From an uncultured Acidobacteriota bacterium (GTDB lineage Bacteria > Acidobacteriota > Thermoanaerobaculia > Gp7-AA8): DNA of 64,000 bases. The position numbers and the translations under genes were made by a program. The stretch is taken from contig CALMZP010000045.1 of the NCBI GenBank assembly GCA_937870635.1, positions 40,171-104,170 on the forward strand, written 5' to 3'. Below, one piece after another: positions 16,625-25,654 of the stretch; the stretch's first letter is position 1; the number at the start of each line of letters is the position of its first letter. The notes beneath the pieces are model-generated. The model was not told the origin of the DNA, made no database searches, and worked only from the letters and a program-made list of their open reading frames with translations.

Positions 16625-17992
16625 CTATCGCGGCGGTCGATCCCTCTTCATCCCCTTCCGGGCCCGGATCACGAAGTGGACCGGCACCCCTTCCAGGCCG
16701 AAGGCCTCCCGGAACTGGTTTTCCAGATAGCGGCGATAGGAAAAGTGGAGCGGCTCATCCGAGTTCGAGAAGAGGGCGATCGTCGGCGGCCCCGCCTTCA
16801 GCTGCGTCGCGTAGTAGAAGCGCCGCGGCTTCCCCCGCACGACCGGCGGATTGTGCGCCTGCACGGCTCGCTCGAGGATCTGATTCAGCTCGGACGTCTT
16901 GAAGCGCTTCCGGTACGACGCGATGATCGAGTCGATCTTCGGGAACACCTTCTCTACGCGACGGCCGGTCTTCGCGGAGACGAACTCGAGCGGCGCATAA
17001 GAGAGGAACTTCATCTTGAAGCGCACGTGCTCTTCGAACTTCTTCGCATCGTCGGGCTCGTGCTGGGCGGCATCCCACTTGTTCACCAGGAGCATCGCCG
17101 CCTTCCCCGCATCCTCGGCGTATCCGGCCACGGTGGCGTCCTGCGCGGTCACGCCATCCGTGGCGTCGATCATCACCAGGGCGATGTCACACCGCTCGAT
17201 CGCCTTCCGCGCCGAAATGACGGCCAGCTTCTCCGCCTCGTCCGTGGTCTTCCCCTTCCGGCGGATACCGGCCGTATCGATGATGATGTAGCGGCGGCCG
17301 TTGCGCGTGATCTCTTCGTCGATCGCATCGCGGGTGGTTCCCGAGATCGGAGACACGACCGATCTCTCCTCGTTCGTCAGGCGGTTCAACAGCGAGGATT
17401 TGCCGACGTTCGGCCGTCCAATGATGGCCACGTGAACCGGCGCGTTCGGATCTTCCTCGGGCTCCTCCTCCGCTTCTGGCGGGACGACCTCGCTGATGAG
17501 ATCGATGAGGTCGTCCGTTCCCGTTCCATGTTCCGCGGAGATCGGGACGAGACGCTCGAAGCCGAGCTCCCAGAACTCGTTCACCGCCGACTCGGCGTCC
17601 TTGCGATCGATCTTGTTGACGACGAGGGCCGTCTTCGACGCCTCGCCGCGCAGCTGCTGGGCGATGTCGCGATCCTCGGTGAGCACGCCGGCGGCGCCGT
17701 CGACCACGAAGAGAATGAAGTCGGCCTCGGCGAGCGCTTTCTCAGCCTGAGCCTTGATCTCGCCCGCGAATGCGGACATCGGCGTCTCGCCGTATTCGAG
17801 CCCGCCGGTGTCGGTCAGCTCGTAGCGCCGCCCGTCGTCGAGCGAGACCACCTCGCGCAGACGGTCGCGCGTCATGCCGGGCAGATCGTGAGTCAGCGCG
17901 CGCCGCTTTCCGGCGAGACGGTTGAACAGCGTCGACTTCCCGACATTGGGCCGCCCGACGATCACGATTTTCTTAAGAGACCGATCACCCAC
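16625..17992 (-). CDS. der: Ribosome-assembly GTPase Der (EngA)
   Basis: A protein of 455 residues with the double-G-domain layout unique to Der. P-loops GRPNVGKST (about residue 12) and GRPNVGKSS (about 188), DLPGMTRDR, DTGGLEYG, NKID, SGTTRDAID, DTAGIRRKGK and NKWD are all present, followed by the C-terminal KH-like domain (VVRGKPRRFYYATQ). It acts in 50S subunit maturation. The start overlaps the end of the upstream DUF92 gene by 31 nt; no alternative start exists between that ATG and the first P-loop. Confidence 0.96.
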   Translation of the reverse strand: MGDRSLKKIVIVGRPNVGKSTLFNRLAGKRRALTHDLPGMTRDRLREVVSLDDGRRYELTDTGGLEYGETPMSAFAGEIKAQAEKALAEADFILFVVDGAAGVLTEDRDIAQQLRGEASKTALVVNKIDRKDAESAVNEFWELGFERLVPISAEHGTGTDDLIDLISEVVPPEAEEEPEEDPNAPVHVAIIGRPNVGKSSLLNRLTNEERSVVSPISGTTRDAIDEEITRNGRRYIIIDTAGIRRKGKTTDEAEKLAVISARKAIERCDIALVMIDATDGVTAQDATVAGYAEDAGKAAMLLVNKWDAAQHEPDDAKKFEEHVRFKMKFLSYAPLEFVSAKTGRRVEKVFPKIDSIIASYRKRFKTSELNQILERAVQAHNPPVVRGKPRRFYYATQLKAGPPTIALFSNSDEPLHFSYRRYLENQFREAFGLEGVPVHFVIRARKGMKRDRPPR

Positions 17993-19332
17993 TCAGACCT
18001 CGCCATGCAGTAGAAGAGGATCGCTCCCACCGCCGTATTGAAAAAGTTGAGGACCCCGTTCGGCACAGGCACCGCGCGTTTGCGATTCCAGCTGCCTGCC
18101 ACACTTTCCAGCCAGGATCCGAGGAAGGCGGAAAGGGTGACCATGATGACCGAGACCCAGATGATTGTCGCCGCCGAGCCAAACATTTTCTGAAAGGACA
18201 GGGACCCGGCCACCGCCACGAGAAAGCCCGCGATGACTCCGGCCACGGTCCCTTCGACCGAGATCGCACCCTCCGTGCCCGGCGGAACCTTTCGCAGCGT
18301 CAGCGGCAGAAACGCTCGCCGGCCGATGAGCTGCCCGACCTCGCTGGCCGTCGTATCGGCAGCGGCCGTGGCCAGCGACGCGATCCCCATGAAATAGACG
18401 ATCGGCGCCGCTTCCACCGGCCAGTGCGTCCGGAAGAATCGGGAGAAGGCGATGGCGCAGAGGGTCGCCACACCCACATTCGAGAACGCGTGGTTGAATC
18501 CGCGGCGGCCACCCTCTTCCTGCGCCAGGCCGGCCGCCGCCTTCCGCCTGTAGCCGAGCTTCGTCGCACCGCTCCCGATCACGAAGAACGTCAGGAGCGC
18601 CACATACATCGGCCACCCGGCGGTCAGAATGATGACAGACCCGAGAATCCACCCGCCGATGGCGCCCGACACGGTGACGCTGCGCGCGACGAAACCGATC
18701 GCCGCGAGCGCCGTGTTGATGCCGATCCACACCAGGCTGTCCTCCGGCATCGCGTACGGGTGCCAGGGGGTGTAGATGAAGTAGAGGAGCGCCGTTGCAG
18801 CGGCGGCGGGCACAGTGAGGTTGTCGTCGACACGGAGCGGAAGCGACTCGACGATCGCCGCACAAAGAACGGCGATGAGGATCTCCCATGCCGGTCCCGG
18901 GTGTTTCATCCACAGCCCGATCGCGACACCGCCGAACGCACCGGCAAAGAGAAACGCCACGAAACCGCTCCACGATTTGTCCCGATTCCAGGGGATCTTC
19001 GGACCGCGAATGGCCTTGCCGGCGATCGTCGCGAAACCGTCGCCGAACGCCAGGATCACCCAGGCGATCGCCGCGATCGACAGCCGTTCCCGAAACACGA
19101 CGATGAGCAGCATCACCGCGAACGGATAGATGACCATTCCGGCATCCCACCCCCGCTCGTGACGGGAAACCTGCTTCCCGACCAGCCGGTGCAGAAAGAG
19201 CCAGTTCCCGGCCACCGCGGCGGCAGCGACGGCGGCGGCCGCCCACCACGGCAGCCAGCGCAGAGTGATGGCGCCCACCCCGATGGCGGTGTGGAGGGAT
19301 TTTCGGAGGAGCTCGTTCGGTTCGTGGGGCAT
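17962..19332 (-). CDS. Polytopic membrane protein: polyprenol-kinase-like half fused to DUF92
   Basis: A protein of 456 residues with about 12 hydrophobic segments. The N-terminal half (ELLRKSLHTAIGVGAITLR, then LAFGDGFATIAG) resembles the CDP-alcohol/dolichol-kinase family. The C-terminal half (SGAIGGWILG, GSGATKLGYRRK, GGRRGFNHAFSNVGVAT, DTTASEVGQLIG) is DUF92, the family of plant phytyl-phosphate kinase VTE6. The fusion suggests a two-step kinase for an isoprenoid alcohol; that is inference. Coupled to der by overlap. Confidence 0.82.
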   Translation of the reverse strand: MPHEPNELLRKSLHTAIGVGAITLRWLPWWAAAAVAAAAVAGNWLFLHRLVGKQVSRHERGWDAGMVIYPFAVMLLIVVFRERLSIAAIAWVILAFGDGFATIAGKAIRGPKIPWNRDKSWSGFVAFLFAGAFGGVAIGLWMKHPGPAWEILIAVLCAAIVESLPLRVDDNLTVPAAAATALLYFIYTPWHPYAMPEDSLVWIGINTALAAIGFVARSVTVSGAIGGWILGSVIILTAGWPMYVALLTFFVIGSGATKLGYRRKAAAGLAQEEGGRRGFNHAFSNVGVATLCAIAFSRFFRTHWPVEAAPIVYFMGIASLATAAADTTASEVGQLIGRRAFLPLTLRKVPPGTEGAISVEGTVAGVIAGFLVAVAGSLSFQKMFGSAATIIWVSVIMVTLSAFLGSWLESVAGSWNRKRAVPVPNGVLNFFNTAVGAILFYCMARSEWVIGLLRKS

Positions 19333-19336
19333 CTTT

Positions 19337-19401
19337 GAAAGGATGAAGGATGAAGGATGAAATGGGCAACATCAGCCTTCATCCTTCAGCCTTCGGCCTT
19401 C
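19337..19401. repeat. Seven-base-unit inverted repeat (island 4)
   Basis: GAAGGAT units (19337-19362) face CTTCATC, CTTCAGC, CTTCGGC, CTTCTAC (19376-19401). The island lies between two divergently transcribed genes, and its right end runs into the -10 box at 19402, so it is not simply a terminator. Confidence 0.8.
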
Positions 19402-19407
19402 TACAAT
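19402..19407 (+). promoter_or_regulatory. -10 box just before the GT2-methyltransferase gene
   Basis: TACAAT ending 9 nt before ATG 19417, without a ribosome-binding site. Confidence 0.5.
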
Positions 19408-19416
19408 GCGCGCCTG

Positions 19417-20886
19417 ATGTCTGAGACACCGACCACGGCACCTCTGCTCTCCGTGATCGTCCCCTGCTACAACGAGCGGGCGACGGTGGCGGAGCTGTTG
19501 CGCCGGGTCAAGGACGTACAGGTCGACAAGGAGATCATCGTCATCGACGACAAGTCGACCGACGGATCGAAGGACGTCGTGGCCGCCCTCGCAGCCCAGT
19601 GGCCCGAGATCCGGCACATCCTTCAGCCCCACAATCAGGGCAAAGGCGCCGCGCTTCGCCGTGGCATCGAAGAAGCCCGGGGGGAGATCGTCATCATCCA
19701 GGATGCTGATCTCGAATACGACCCGGAGGAGTACCTCAAGATCATTCAGCCGATCGTGGATGGTCACGCGGACGTCGTCTTCGGATCGCGTTTCGAAGGC
19801 TACCCCCGCCGCGTCATGCTTTACTGGCACCGCCTCGGCAACACCTTCCTGACGTTCCTCTCCAACTGCACGACGAATCTCGATCTCACCGACATGGAGA
19901 CCTGCTACAAGGCCTTCCGCCGCGAGATCATCCAGTCGATCAAGCTCAACTCGAACCGCTTCGGGTTCGAGCCCGAGGTCACGGCGAAGCTCGCCAAGCG
20001 CGGGTATCGGATTTTCGAGGTGCCGATCTCCTACTACGGCCGCGATTACTGGGAAGGCAAGAAGATCAATTGGAAAGACGGCTTCAGCGCCATCTGGACG
20101 ATCCTGCGCTACGGCTTCTTCAACGACGATGCGAGCGAGCCGCGGACGTTCACGACTCTCCGCCGCCGCGGACGCCTGAAACGCTACAACCGCTGGATCT
20201 GGGACCGCATCGCGCCGTTCGTCGGACAGCGCGTTCTCGAAGTGGGCGCCGGATCCGGAACGATGACGCGGTTTCTTTACGGCCGTGAGCTCATCGTCGC
20301 CACCGATCGCGAGACGCCGTACCTCGACCGCCTCCGCAATGCGTTCCGGCGGCGCCCCGGGATCATCGTCGACCGCCTCGACATCGAGCGAGACGACAAC
20401 GAAGATCTGGCCCGCTACGCGTTCGATACCGTCACGTGCATCAACGTGCTCGAGCACACCATGGATGACGAGGGCGCGCTGAAGCGCGTGAACGATCTGC
20501 TCGTGCCGGGAGGCCGGGTGATTGTGTACGTCCCGGCGGGACAGGCACTGTTCGGATCGATGGACAGAGGCATCGGCCATCAGCGCCGTTATGAAAAGGA
20601 AGAACTGATCGCAAAACTGCAGCGCGCCGGGTTCACGCTCGAATACATCGCCTACCAGAACCGGATCGGAAAACTGGCCTGGTGGCTCAACGGCAAACTC
20701 GCCGGGCGCCGCGCGCTTCCTTCGGCGCAGTCCCGCGTTTTCGACACGCTGGTGCCGCTGTTCCGCGCGTTCGAGGGATCGAATCCGTCGACCGGTCTGA
20801 GCCTCATCGCCGTCGGAAGGAAAAACGGTACCGGACTGGCCGCGGTCACCGACGGCGCGAGAGTTGCGAACAGCGTAGCTTCATGA
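19417..20886 (+). CDS. Glycosyltransferase family 2 fused to a SAM methyltransferase
   Basis: A protein of 489 residues from ATG 19417. Residues about 8-235 are a dolichyl-phosphate-mannose-synthase-like GT2 domain: [36 protein letters not shown] and the metal-binding DADLEYDP. From about 270 a class I methyltransferase follows ([45 protein letters not shown]). A product such as a polyprenyl-phosphate sugar or modified lipid is likely. Its stop overlaps the start of a mannose-1-phosphate guanylyltransferase, so the two probably work on GDP-mannose and its transfer. Confidence 0.9.
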   Translation: MSETPTTAPLLSVIVPCYNERATVAELLRRVKDVQVDKEIIVIDDKSTDGSKDVVAALAAQWPEIRHILQPHNQGKGAALRRGIEEARGEIVIIQDADLEYDPEEYLKIIQPIVDGHADVVFGSRFEGYPRRVMLYWHRLGNTFLTFLSNCTTNLDLTDMETCYKAFRREIIQSIKLNSNRFGFEPEVTAKLAKRGYRIFEVPISYYGRDYWEGKKINWKDGFSAIWTILRYGFFNDDASEPRTFTTLRRRGRLKRYNRWIWDRIAPFVGQRVLEVGAGSGTMTRFLYGRELIVATDRETPYLDRLRNAFRRRPGIIVDRLDIERDDNEDLARYAFDTVTCINVLEHTMDDEGALKRVNDLLVPGGRVIVYVPAGQALFGSMDRGIGHQRRYEKEELIAKLQRAGFTLEYIAYQNRIGKLAWWLNGKLAGRRALPSAQSRVFDTLVPLFRAFEGSNPSTGLSLIAVGRKNGTGLAAVTDGARVANSVAS

Positions 20887-21722
20887 ACCGCGCGGCAGTG
20901 ATCCTCGCAGGCGGCGCCGGCACGCGCCTCCGCCCCTTGAGCTCCGACGAGAATCCGAAACAGTTCCTCAGAATCTTCGAGGGACGTTCCCTCCTGCAGA
21001 AGACCTTCGAGCGGCTGCGGCGCCTCCTCCCCGCTTCGCGTATTCACGTCTCGACGAACGAGCAGTACCGCTCCAAGTGCGTCGAGCATCTGCCGGAAAT
21101 GCCTGCCGAAAACGTGATCACGGAGCCGTCGCGGCGCAACACGGCGCCGGCGATCGCGCTCTGCACGCTGACGATCGAGCGCCAGCTCGGAGACGCGGCG
21201 ATCGCGTTTCTGCCGTCCGATCACTTCATCGGCGACGAGCCGGAGTTCATTCGCGTGCTCGATCGCGGCTTTGCGTATGCCGAGAGCAATCCGGCGTTCG
21301 TGACCATCGGGATCGATCCGACGGAGCCGAATACCGGATATGGATATCTCGAGCTCGGCGAAGAGCTCGAGCCGTCGCTCATGCGGTTGCGGCAGTTCAA
21401 GGAGAAGCCGTCGCTCGAGGTCGCGCAGGAGTTCCTTCGCGCCGGCAACTACGCCTGGAACGGCGGCATCTTCGTCTGGCGGGCGAGTGTGTTCCGCTCC
21501 GAGGCGAGCCGGGTCGCGCCGGAGCTGTTGCGCGCCAGCGTGGAGAACTATGACGAGATGCCGTCGATCTCCATCGACTATGCGGTGATGGAGAAAGCGT
21601 CGAACGTGGTCACGATCCGAGGCGACTTCGGCTGGTCCGACGTCGGGTCCTTCGACGCGCTCCGCAAGGCGGGCGTGGATGTCGACGCCGAATTGGCCAA
21701 AACCGCGCAGTCGCGCGAATGA
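20883..21722 (+). CDS. Mannose-1-phosphate guanylyltransferase
   Basis: A protein of 279 residues, ATG 20883 overlapping the previous TGA (ATGA). The nucleotidyltransferase signature [66 protein letters not shown] and [11 protein letters not shown] are all present. It makes GDP-mannose from mannose-1-phosphate. The length fits the catalytic domain without a C-terminal isomerase. Next to a GT2-methyltransferase it likely feeds surface glycan or glycolipid synthesis. Confidence 0.93.
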   Translation: MNRAAVILAGGAGTRLRPLSSDENPKQFLRIFEGRSLLQKTFERLRRLLPASRIHVSTNEQYRSKCVEHLPEMPAENVITEPSRRNTAPAIALCTLTIERQLGDAAIAFLPSDHFIGDEPEFIRVLDRGFAYAESNPAFVTIGIDPTEPNTGYGYLELGEELEPSLMRLRQFKEKPSLEVAQEFLRAGNYAWNGGIFVWRASVFRSEASRVAPELLRASVENYDEMPSISIDYAVMEKASNVVTIRGDFGWSDVGSFDALRKAGVDVDAELAKTAQSRE

Positions 21723-21750
21723 ATGGAGCCGCGGGCGATCTCGCCCGCGG
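21723..21750. repeat. GC-palindrome copy 7
   Basis: ATGGAGCC followed by GCGGGCGATCTCGCCCGC, directly after the guanylyltransferase stop. It forms an inverted pair with the copy at 21771. Confidence 0.85.
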
Positions 21751-21770
21751 GTCGCAGAGGAAACCGTAAA

Positions 21771-21799
21771 CCGCGGGCGGGATCGCCCGCGGCTCCACC
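21771..21799. repeat. GC-palindrome copy 8
   Basis: CCGCGGGCGGGATCGCCCGC then GGCTCCACC; opposite in orientation to the copy at 21723. Confidence 0.85.
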
Positions 21800-21823
21800 G
21801 GACGTCGGACTTACGGCCAACGG

Positions 21824-22675
21824 TCAACTACGATCAAAAATCCGCGACGCGTTTTCCCACAGAATGGCCCGTTCCTCCCTCTCCCCCAGCCCCAGCGCTC
21901 GGAACTGCTCGACGTTCTTCTTCGGCGAGGCCACGCCCGGCGACGGCCAGTCGGTTCCCCACAACGCCTTGTCCGCGAGATCGGCGAGCTTCGGCACGTA
22001 GCGCAGCAGCGCCTTCGGCGGAATGCCCGAGAGATCGAGGTAGACGTTCCGATGACGGCGCGCGAGGAACATGGCCGTCTCCCCATAAAGCGGCCTGCCC
22101 GCGTGCGCCAGGATGATGGTCAGCTTGGGGAAGTCGATCGCCACATCGTCCGCGGGCATGGGGTCAGCGTACACATTGCGCGCCCTTGGAAAGATCGAAG
22201 TGCCGGTGTGAATCATCACCGGCACTCCCCGCTCTTCGCACGCCCGATACACCTCGGCGAGCGGCGGAAGGTTCGACCGGTACGCGTTCGACAGGAAAAG
22301 CTGGTGGGGCGGATGGATCTTCACCATCCCGATGCCGAGGTCTAGGATGCGGTGGATTTCGGCGCGGGCGTCGGGCTCATGGAGCGGGTTCACCGAGCCG
22401 ACGGCTACGAGACGGTCGCGATGATCGCGCGTGAAGTTCGCGATCCAGTCGTTGGTCTCGCGCGTAAATCCCATCACGTCGGGCGATACGTAGTTGATGC
22501 AGCACGTCCGCTCGATGTCGTGTTCGTCCAGGAAGCGAAGCAGATTCTCAGGCGAGGAGAGGATCTCGCGCGCGCCGGCGTGCGAAGGATCGTCGATCAT
22601 CGGCAGCACGTCCGCGCGCAGCATCCGCCACGGCTGCACGTGAATGTGGACGTCGAATACCCGGCTCGTGGTCAA
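21824..22675 (-). CDS. Amidohydrolase-2 family metal-dependent hydrolase
   Basis: A protein of 283 residues starting with TTG 22675, which overlaps the upstream stop by four bases. The TIM-barrel metal ligands are in place: HIH in FDVHIHV, H in VPVMIHTG, H in IILAHAG and D in LWGTDWPSP, as in the ACMSD/amidohydrolase-2 group (decarboxylases and hydrolases of cyclic acids). The substrate is unknown. Coupled translation with the ArsN2-like gene suggests co-expression, but I cannot give a shared function. Confidence 0.85.
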   Translation of the reverse strand: MTTSRVFDVHIHVQPWRMLRADVLPMIDDPSHAGAREILSSPENLLRFLDEHDIERTCCINYVSPDVMGFTRETNDWIANFTRDHRDRLVAVGSVNPLHEPDARAEIHRILDLGIGMVKIHPPHQLFLSNAYRSNLPPLAEVYRACEERGVPVMIHTGTSIFPRARNVYADPMPADDVAIDFPKLTIILAHAGRPLYGETAMFLARRHRNVYLDLSGIPPKALLRYVPKLADLADKALWGTDWPSPGVASPKKNVEQFRALGLGEREERAILWENASRIFDRS

Positions 22676-23124
22676 GTGAGCATGACCAGGCGCATGCAGG
22701 TCGCGCTTGCAGGACAGGCGTCCTGAAGCTCGCGGGAAGCCAAGAGCTGCGGGTGAACTTCATCGCGATCGATCGTCTTGAAGCCGCGCCGCGCGAAGTA
22801 ACCCTCGGCCGTCGTCGTGAGAAGGTAGAACTCGCGAAGTCCACGAGATGCCAGTCGATCCAGAAGCTGGCGCACCAGGCGGCGCCCCAGCCCGTGGCTG
22901 CGGTACGCCGGATCGACCGCAATGGACCTGATGAGCGCCGCGGTGGGATAGGCCTCGGCGCCGCCGCAAGCGATGAGCCGGTCCGCGTCGCGGGCGACGA
23001 GGAAGGTCTGCCAGTGTTCGTCGACTCCCGCGGTCGGCAGCGACGCGCTCGTCAGCAGCTCCTTGATGGCGGACACATCGCCCTCCCCCGCCGGAACGAT
23101 CACGATCTGGGACAGCTCGGCCAC
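22672..23124 (-). CDS. GNAT acetyltransferase, ArsN2-like
   Basis: A protein of 150 residues from GTG 23124. It matches the short ArsN2 type: LPTAGVDEHWQTFLVARD, IRSIAVDPAYRSHGLGRRLV (acetyl-CoA loop), LREFYLLTTTAEGYFARRGF and the C-terminal ACPASATCM with paired cysteines. ArsN2-type enzymes are associated with resistance to organic or inorganic arsenicals, but no other ars gene is visible here. A TATGAT box (23136-23131) ends 6 nt before the GTG, so the longer upstream reading is unlikely to be the real start. Confidence 0.82.
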   Translation of the reverse strand: MAELSQIVIVPAGEGDVSAIKELLTSASLPTAGVDEHWQTFLVARDADRLIACGGAEAYPTAALIRSIAVDPAYRSHGLGRRLVRQLLDRLASRGLREFYLLTTTAEGYFARRGFKTIDRDEVHPQLLASRELQDACPASATCMRLVMLT

Positions 23125-23130
23125 GGGTCG

Positions 23131-23136
23131 ATCATA
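23131..23136 (-). promoter_or_regulatory. -10 box just before the ArsN2-like gene
   Basis: TATGAT on the minus strand with a 6-nt gap to GTG 23124, immediately downstream of the terminator of the neighbouring gene. Confidence 0.5.
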
Positions 23137-23138
23137 AG

Positions 23139-23171
23139 CAAAAAAAAGAGGCCGCGCGACCGCGCGGCCTC
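23139..23171 (-). terminator. Intrinsic terminator of the 111-residue gene
   Basis: On the minus strand an 11-bp stem GAGGCCGCGCG/CGCGCGGCCTC with a minimal loop (23171-23148) is followed by eight T residues. It is the clearest rho-independent terminator in the window. Confidence 0.85.
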
Positions 23172-23202
23172 TCTGCTGTTTCAACGGTAGAACGTCTCAG
23201 GC

Positions 23203-23538
23203 TCAGTGTTCGCCTTCAGACGATCCGGAACGGCCGCGCTCGCGGTCGACGCCGCGATTACGGCTGGACTCGCTGTCGATGTCCGTCTCGGAGCCGACGC
23301 CCCCGCCGCTTCCGACGGAGCCACTACGGCCGAGATCGCCCTTCATACCATCGTCGCCGATGCCTTCGCCCCGGCGATTCGGTTCATTCAGATTCTCGGA
23401 ACGGCCGATGGTCTGACCGAACTCAGACGTGGAGTCATCGTTGAGGTTTCCCTGACGACGCGAGGTCTCGCGATTGACGTCGCCCGCGCTGGTTGATCCG
23501 GTGTTACGGCTGACCTTGTCTCTGTCACGGTTTTCCAT
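23203..23538 (-). CDS. Small, highly charged, probably disordered protein
   Basis: A protein of 111 residues (MENRDRDKVSRNTGSTSAGD at the start) made almost entirely of R, D, E, G, S and N, without hydrophobic segments or cysteine. I recognise no family. It is very likely real: an AGGAGG ribosome-binding site lies 9 nt before the ATG, and a strong intrinsic terminator follows the stop. Such hydrophilins often accumulate under desiccation or osmotic stress, which is only an analogy. Confidence 0.7.
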   Translation of the reverse strand: MENRDRDKVSRNTGSTSAGDVNRETSRRQGNLNDDSTSEFGQTIGRSENLNEPNRRGEGIGDDGMKGDLGRSGSVGSGGGVGSETDIDSESSRNRGVDRERGRSGSSEGEH

Positions 23539-23639
23539 GCGTTGAGCCTCCTGTACTTATCGTTTTTGCCGGCGTCGTTGCCGACAGTTATTAAGATAGC
23601 AATCAGGGTGCCCAAATCATTGAAATCGCAAGGAATTAT

Positions 23640-24362
23640 CTACTGGATTTCGAAGACGGCCGAGACCGTATAGACATTCTCCTGAGTGCCGGACTCGACC
23701 GGCACATCGTTCGTGACCGCACCCGCTTCCGCACGCATGGCCATCTGTCGCGGGTAATGCGGCGGTGCGACCTGCGCACCTTCGGCGATGGTCACCGCGC
23801 GGCCGAGAGTACGCCCCGCGGCAGAGGCGAGGAGCGCGGCCTTCGCCCTGGCGTCTGCGAACGCGGCGCGCAGGCCCTCATCCCTTCCCTTTGCAGGATC
23901 GGAGACTTCGAACTGAAGTCCGGAGGATGTGTTGACGCCCGCATTCACGGCGGTCTGGAGGAGACGACCGGCGTCGCCGATCTTGTCGCGGCGAACGGTG
24001 ATGTTGTTCGAGACCTGGTAGCCGAGGATCTGGGGGAGCTTGCCCTGCTGATAGTCCTGCTGGGGCCAGATCGCGAAGTTCGAGGTGCGGATCTCCGCTT
24101 CTTTCGCGCCGGCCGCTTTGAGCGCGGCGATCACGGCCGCGACTTTGCGGTTGTTTTCGTTGACTGCGTCGTCCACGGTGGCGGAAATCGTCTGGACGCC
24201 GACACTGAAGGTGACGCGATCGGGGGTCACGGAGCTCCGGCCGGTTCCCGTGACGCTGATGGTCTGCAGGTAGGGCGGGACATACGGCGTCTGCGCGGTG
24301 CCCTGCGGGAACGCGGATGTTGCTGTGATGAGGACTACGGCAAACGGTAGAAATCTTTTCAT
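23640..24362 (-). CDS. Exported SIMPL-domain (DUF541) protein
   Basis: A protein of 240 residues with a signal peptide (MKRFLPFAVVLITATSAFPQG). The SIMPL landmarks are ISVTGTGRSSVTPDRVTFSVGVQT, NNRKVAAVIAALKAAGA, YQVSNNITVRRDKIG and a closing VSAVFEIQ. The family includes periplasmic proteins such as BP26 and YggE; proposed roles include envelope or oxidative-stress protection. GAGGAGG lies just before the ATG. It is monocistronic. Confidence 0.9.
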   Translation of the reverse strand: MKRFLPFAVVLITATSAFPQGTAQTPYVPPYLQTISVTGTGRSSVTPDRVTFSVGVQTISATVDDAVNENNRKVAAVIAALKAAGAKEAEIRTSNFAIWPQQDYQQGKLPQILGYQVSNNITVRRDKIGDAGRLLQTAVNAGVNTSSGLQFEVSDPAKGRDEGLRAAFADARAKAALLASAAGRTLGRAVTIAEGAQVAPPHYPRQMAMRAEAGAVTNDVPVESGTQENVYTVSAVFEIQ

Positions 24363-24451
24363 GAAACCTCCTCGTTACCTCTGTAGAATGCGCGCGCTCG
24401 CAAGGCATGCCGCGCGTTCAATCAAGTCCAACTTCAGGATGAATTCCCTTC

Positions 24452-24688
24452 ATGGCAGATCCTAACGACAAGGTGCCTGGGCAGGCACCCGGCCGGTACT
24501 ACGTCGACTCGCAGTGCATCGACTGCGATCTCTGCCGCGAGACGGCGCCGGCGAACTTCATCCGGAACGACGAAGCGGGATTCTCCTACGTGTTCAAACA
24601 GCCCGAGACGGCGGAAGAAGAAACTTTGTGCAAAGACGCGCTGGACAACTGTCCGGTGGAAGCCATTGGGCGGGACGGGGATTCGTAG
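24452..24688 (+). CDS. Single-cluster ferredoxin
   Basis: A protein of 78 residues. A CIDCDLC motif (C22, C25, C28) and a distant CP in LDNCPVEAIG supply four ligands for one [4Fe-4S] cluster, as in Bacillus/Thermotoga-type ferredoxins. A further Cys precedes it in TLCKDAL. It is a small soluble electron carrier; partner oxidoreductases are not adjacent. Confidence 0.88.
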   Translation: MADPNDKVPGQAPGRYYVDSQCIDCDLCRETAPANFIRNDEAGFSYVFKQPETAEEETLCKDALDNCPVEAIGRDGDS

Positions 24689-24719
24689 CCTCGTCCTGCG
24701 TTTTTCTGGCGGATGAGGG

Positions 24720-24865
24720 CTTCGGGTTGACTCGACCTTCGACCTTGAAGATCCGGAGTGCGGACATTGCATGATTAGACGTTCGGGGCCCGGAAAACGA
24801 AACCGCGCACGCTGGGCGGACTTGAAGGTCGAAGGTCGAAGGTCGAAGGTCGAATCGCCCCGAAG
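24720..24865. repeat. Seven-base-unit inverted repeat (island 5)
   Basis: CTTCGGG plus CTCGAC/CTTCGAC/CTTGAAG units (24722-24750) face GAAGGTC units repeated four times and CCCCGAAG (24821-24863). It occupies the gap between the convergent ferredoxin and response-regulator genes; no gene is seen in 24689-24909. Confidence 0.8.
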
Positions 24866-24909
24866 CCGGTGAAGCTCGATCTCGCCGAGCCGGCGCCGAA
24901 GCGATCCGG

Positions 24910-25356
24910 CTAATGCATTTTCCGATCGGGGCTGACCTGTTCGTGCCAGTCGTCCGCGAGCAGGACTTCGATCAGTTCCTGGAGTTCTTCCATGTGGAAC
25001 GGCTTCGTCAGCGCCGCGGTCATGTTGTTGCCTTTGGTGATGGTGAGAATGTCGCCCTTGCCTGAGGCCACGACGACGGGGGTTTGCTTTCCCTGCTGCA
25101 CGTACCACGCGATCCACTCCTCGCCGCTCATCCCGGGAAGGTTGAGGTCGAGCAGGATCAGCCGGGTGTCTGGGTTGCTCTGCAGAAGACTGATGCCTTC
25201 CACGGCGCCGGATGCTGAGAGGACTTCGTAGCCCCGTTTCTGGAGATAGGACTTGTACAGGGCGAGGACGTCCGGATCGTCCTCGATCGCGAGGATCTTC
25301 TGGTTCTGGTTCGTCTGCCGTGTCGTTTCAAGCATTTGACCGGTCTCCGGCGGCAT
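24910..25356 (-). CDS. Stand-alone response-regulator receiver protein
   Basis: A protein of 148 residues (or 141 from a second ATG at 25335). The receiver fold is complete: IEDDPD acidic pocket, LILLDLNLPGMSG with the phospho-acceptor aspartate, VVASGKGD and the conserved lysine in LTKPFHMEEL. There is no output domain, so it works by protein contact, as CheY- or Spo0F-like regulators do. No histidine kinase is adjacent. Confidence 0.9.
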   Translation of the reverse strand: MPPETGQMLETTRQTNQNQKILAIEDDPDVLALYKSYLQKRGYEVLSASGAVEGISLLQSNPDTRLILLDLNLPGMSGEEWIAWYVQQGKQTPVVVASGKGDILTITKGNNMTAALTKPFHMEELQELIEVLLADDWHEQVSPDRKMH

Positions 25357-25399
25357 CTAATGCGAGTTCCATGCTAACTGCTGAGCAATAATCTGCCCT

Positions 25400-25654
25400 G
25401 TGGGAATCGGAATGTGGGTGATCGCCGGCATCGGTGCCTTCGCCGCCGGCCGGCTCATTCGCGCCGGGCGGCCACCGAGCTGGCTGGTCGAGGGACCGCT
25501 GGCCGTAATCGCCGCCATCGCGGCGGGACTCGCAGCGACGGCCCTCGACTTCGGCGGTTGGAAAGAACCTGACGGGCGAGCCGGCGCGTTCGCGTTCAGC
25601 GCTGCCCTCGGAGCGATTGGCCTCGCACGTGCCTTCGGCCTGCTGCGCCGATGA
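25400..25654 (+). CDS. Small membrane protein
   Basis: A protein of 84 residues from GTG 25400 (or 80 from ATG 25412) with three hydrophobic segments rich in Ala and Gly (MWVIAGIGAFAAGRLI, PLAVIAAIAAGLAATAL, FAFSAALGAIGLARAF). It resembles GlsB/YeaQ-type small membrane proteins in pattern only. Its stop overlaps the following acyltransferase start (ATGA), so the two are probably co-translated. A TAATCT box lies 5 nt before the GTG. Confidence 0.6.
   Translation: MGIGMWVIAGIGAFAAGRLIRAGRPPSWLVEGPLAVIAAIAAGLAATALDFGGWKEPDGRAGAFAFSAALGAIGLARAFGLLRR

Noticed and set aside
24720..24865. CRISPR-like reading of the short tandem repeats
   Set aside because: Units are seven bases, contiguous, without spacers, and face a complementary arm; no cas genes are present.
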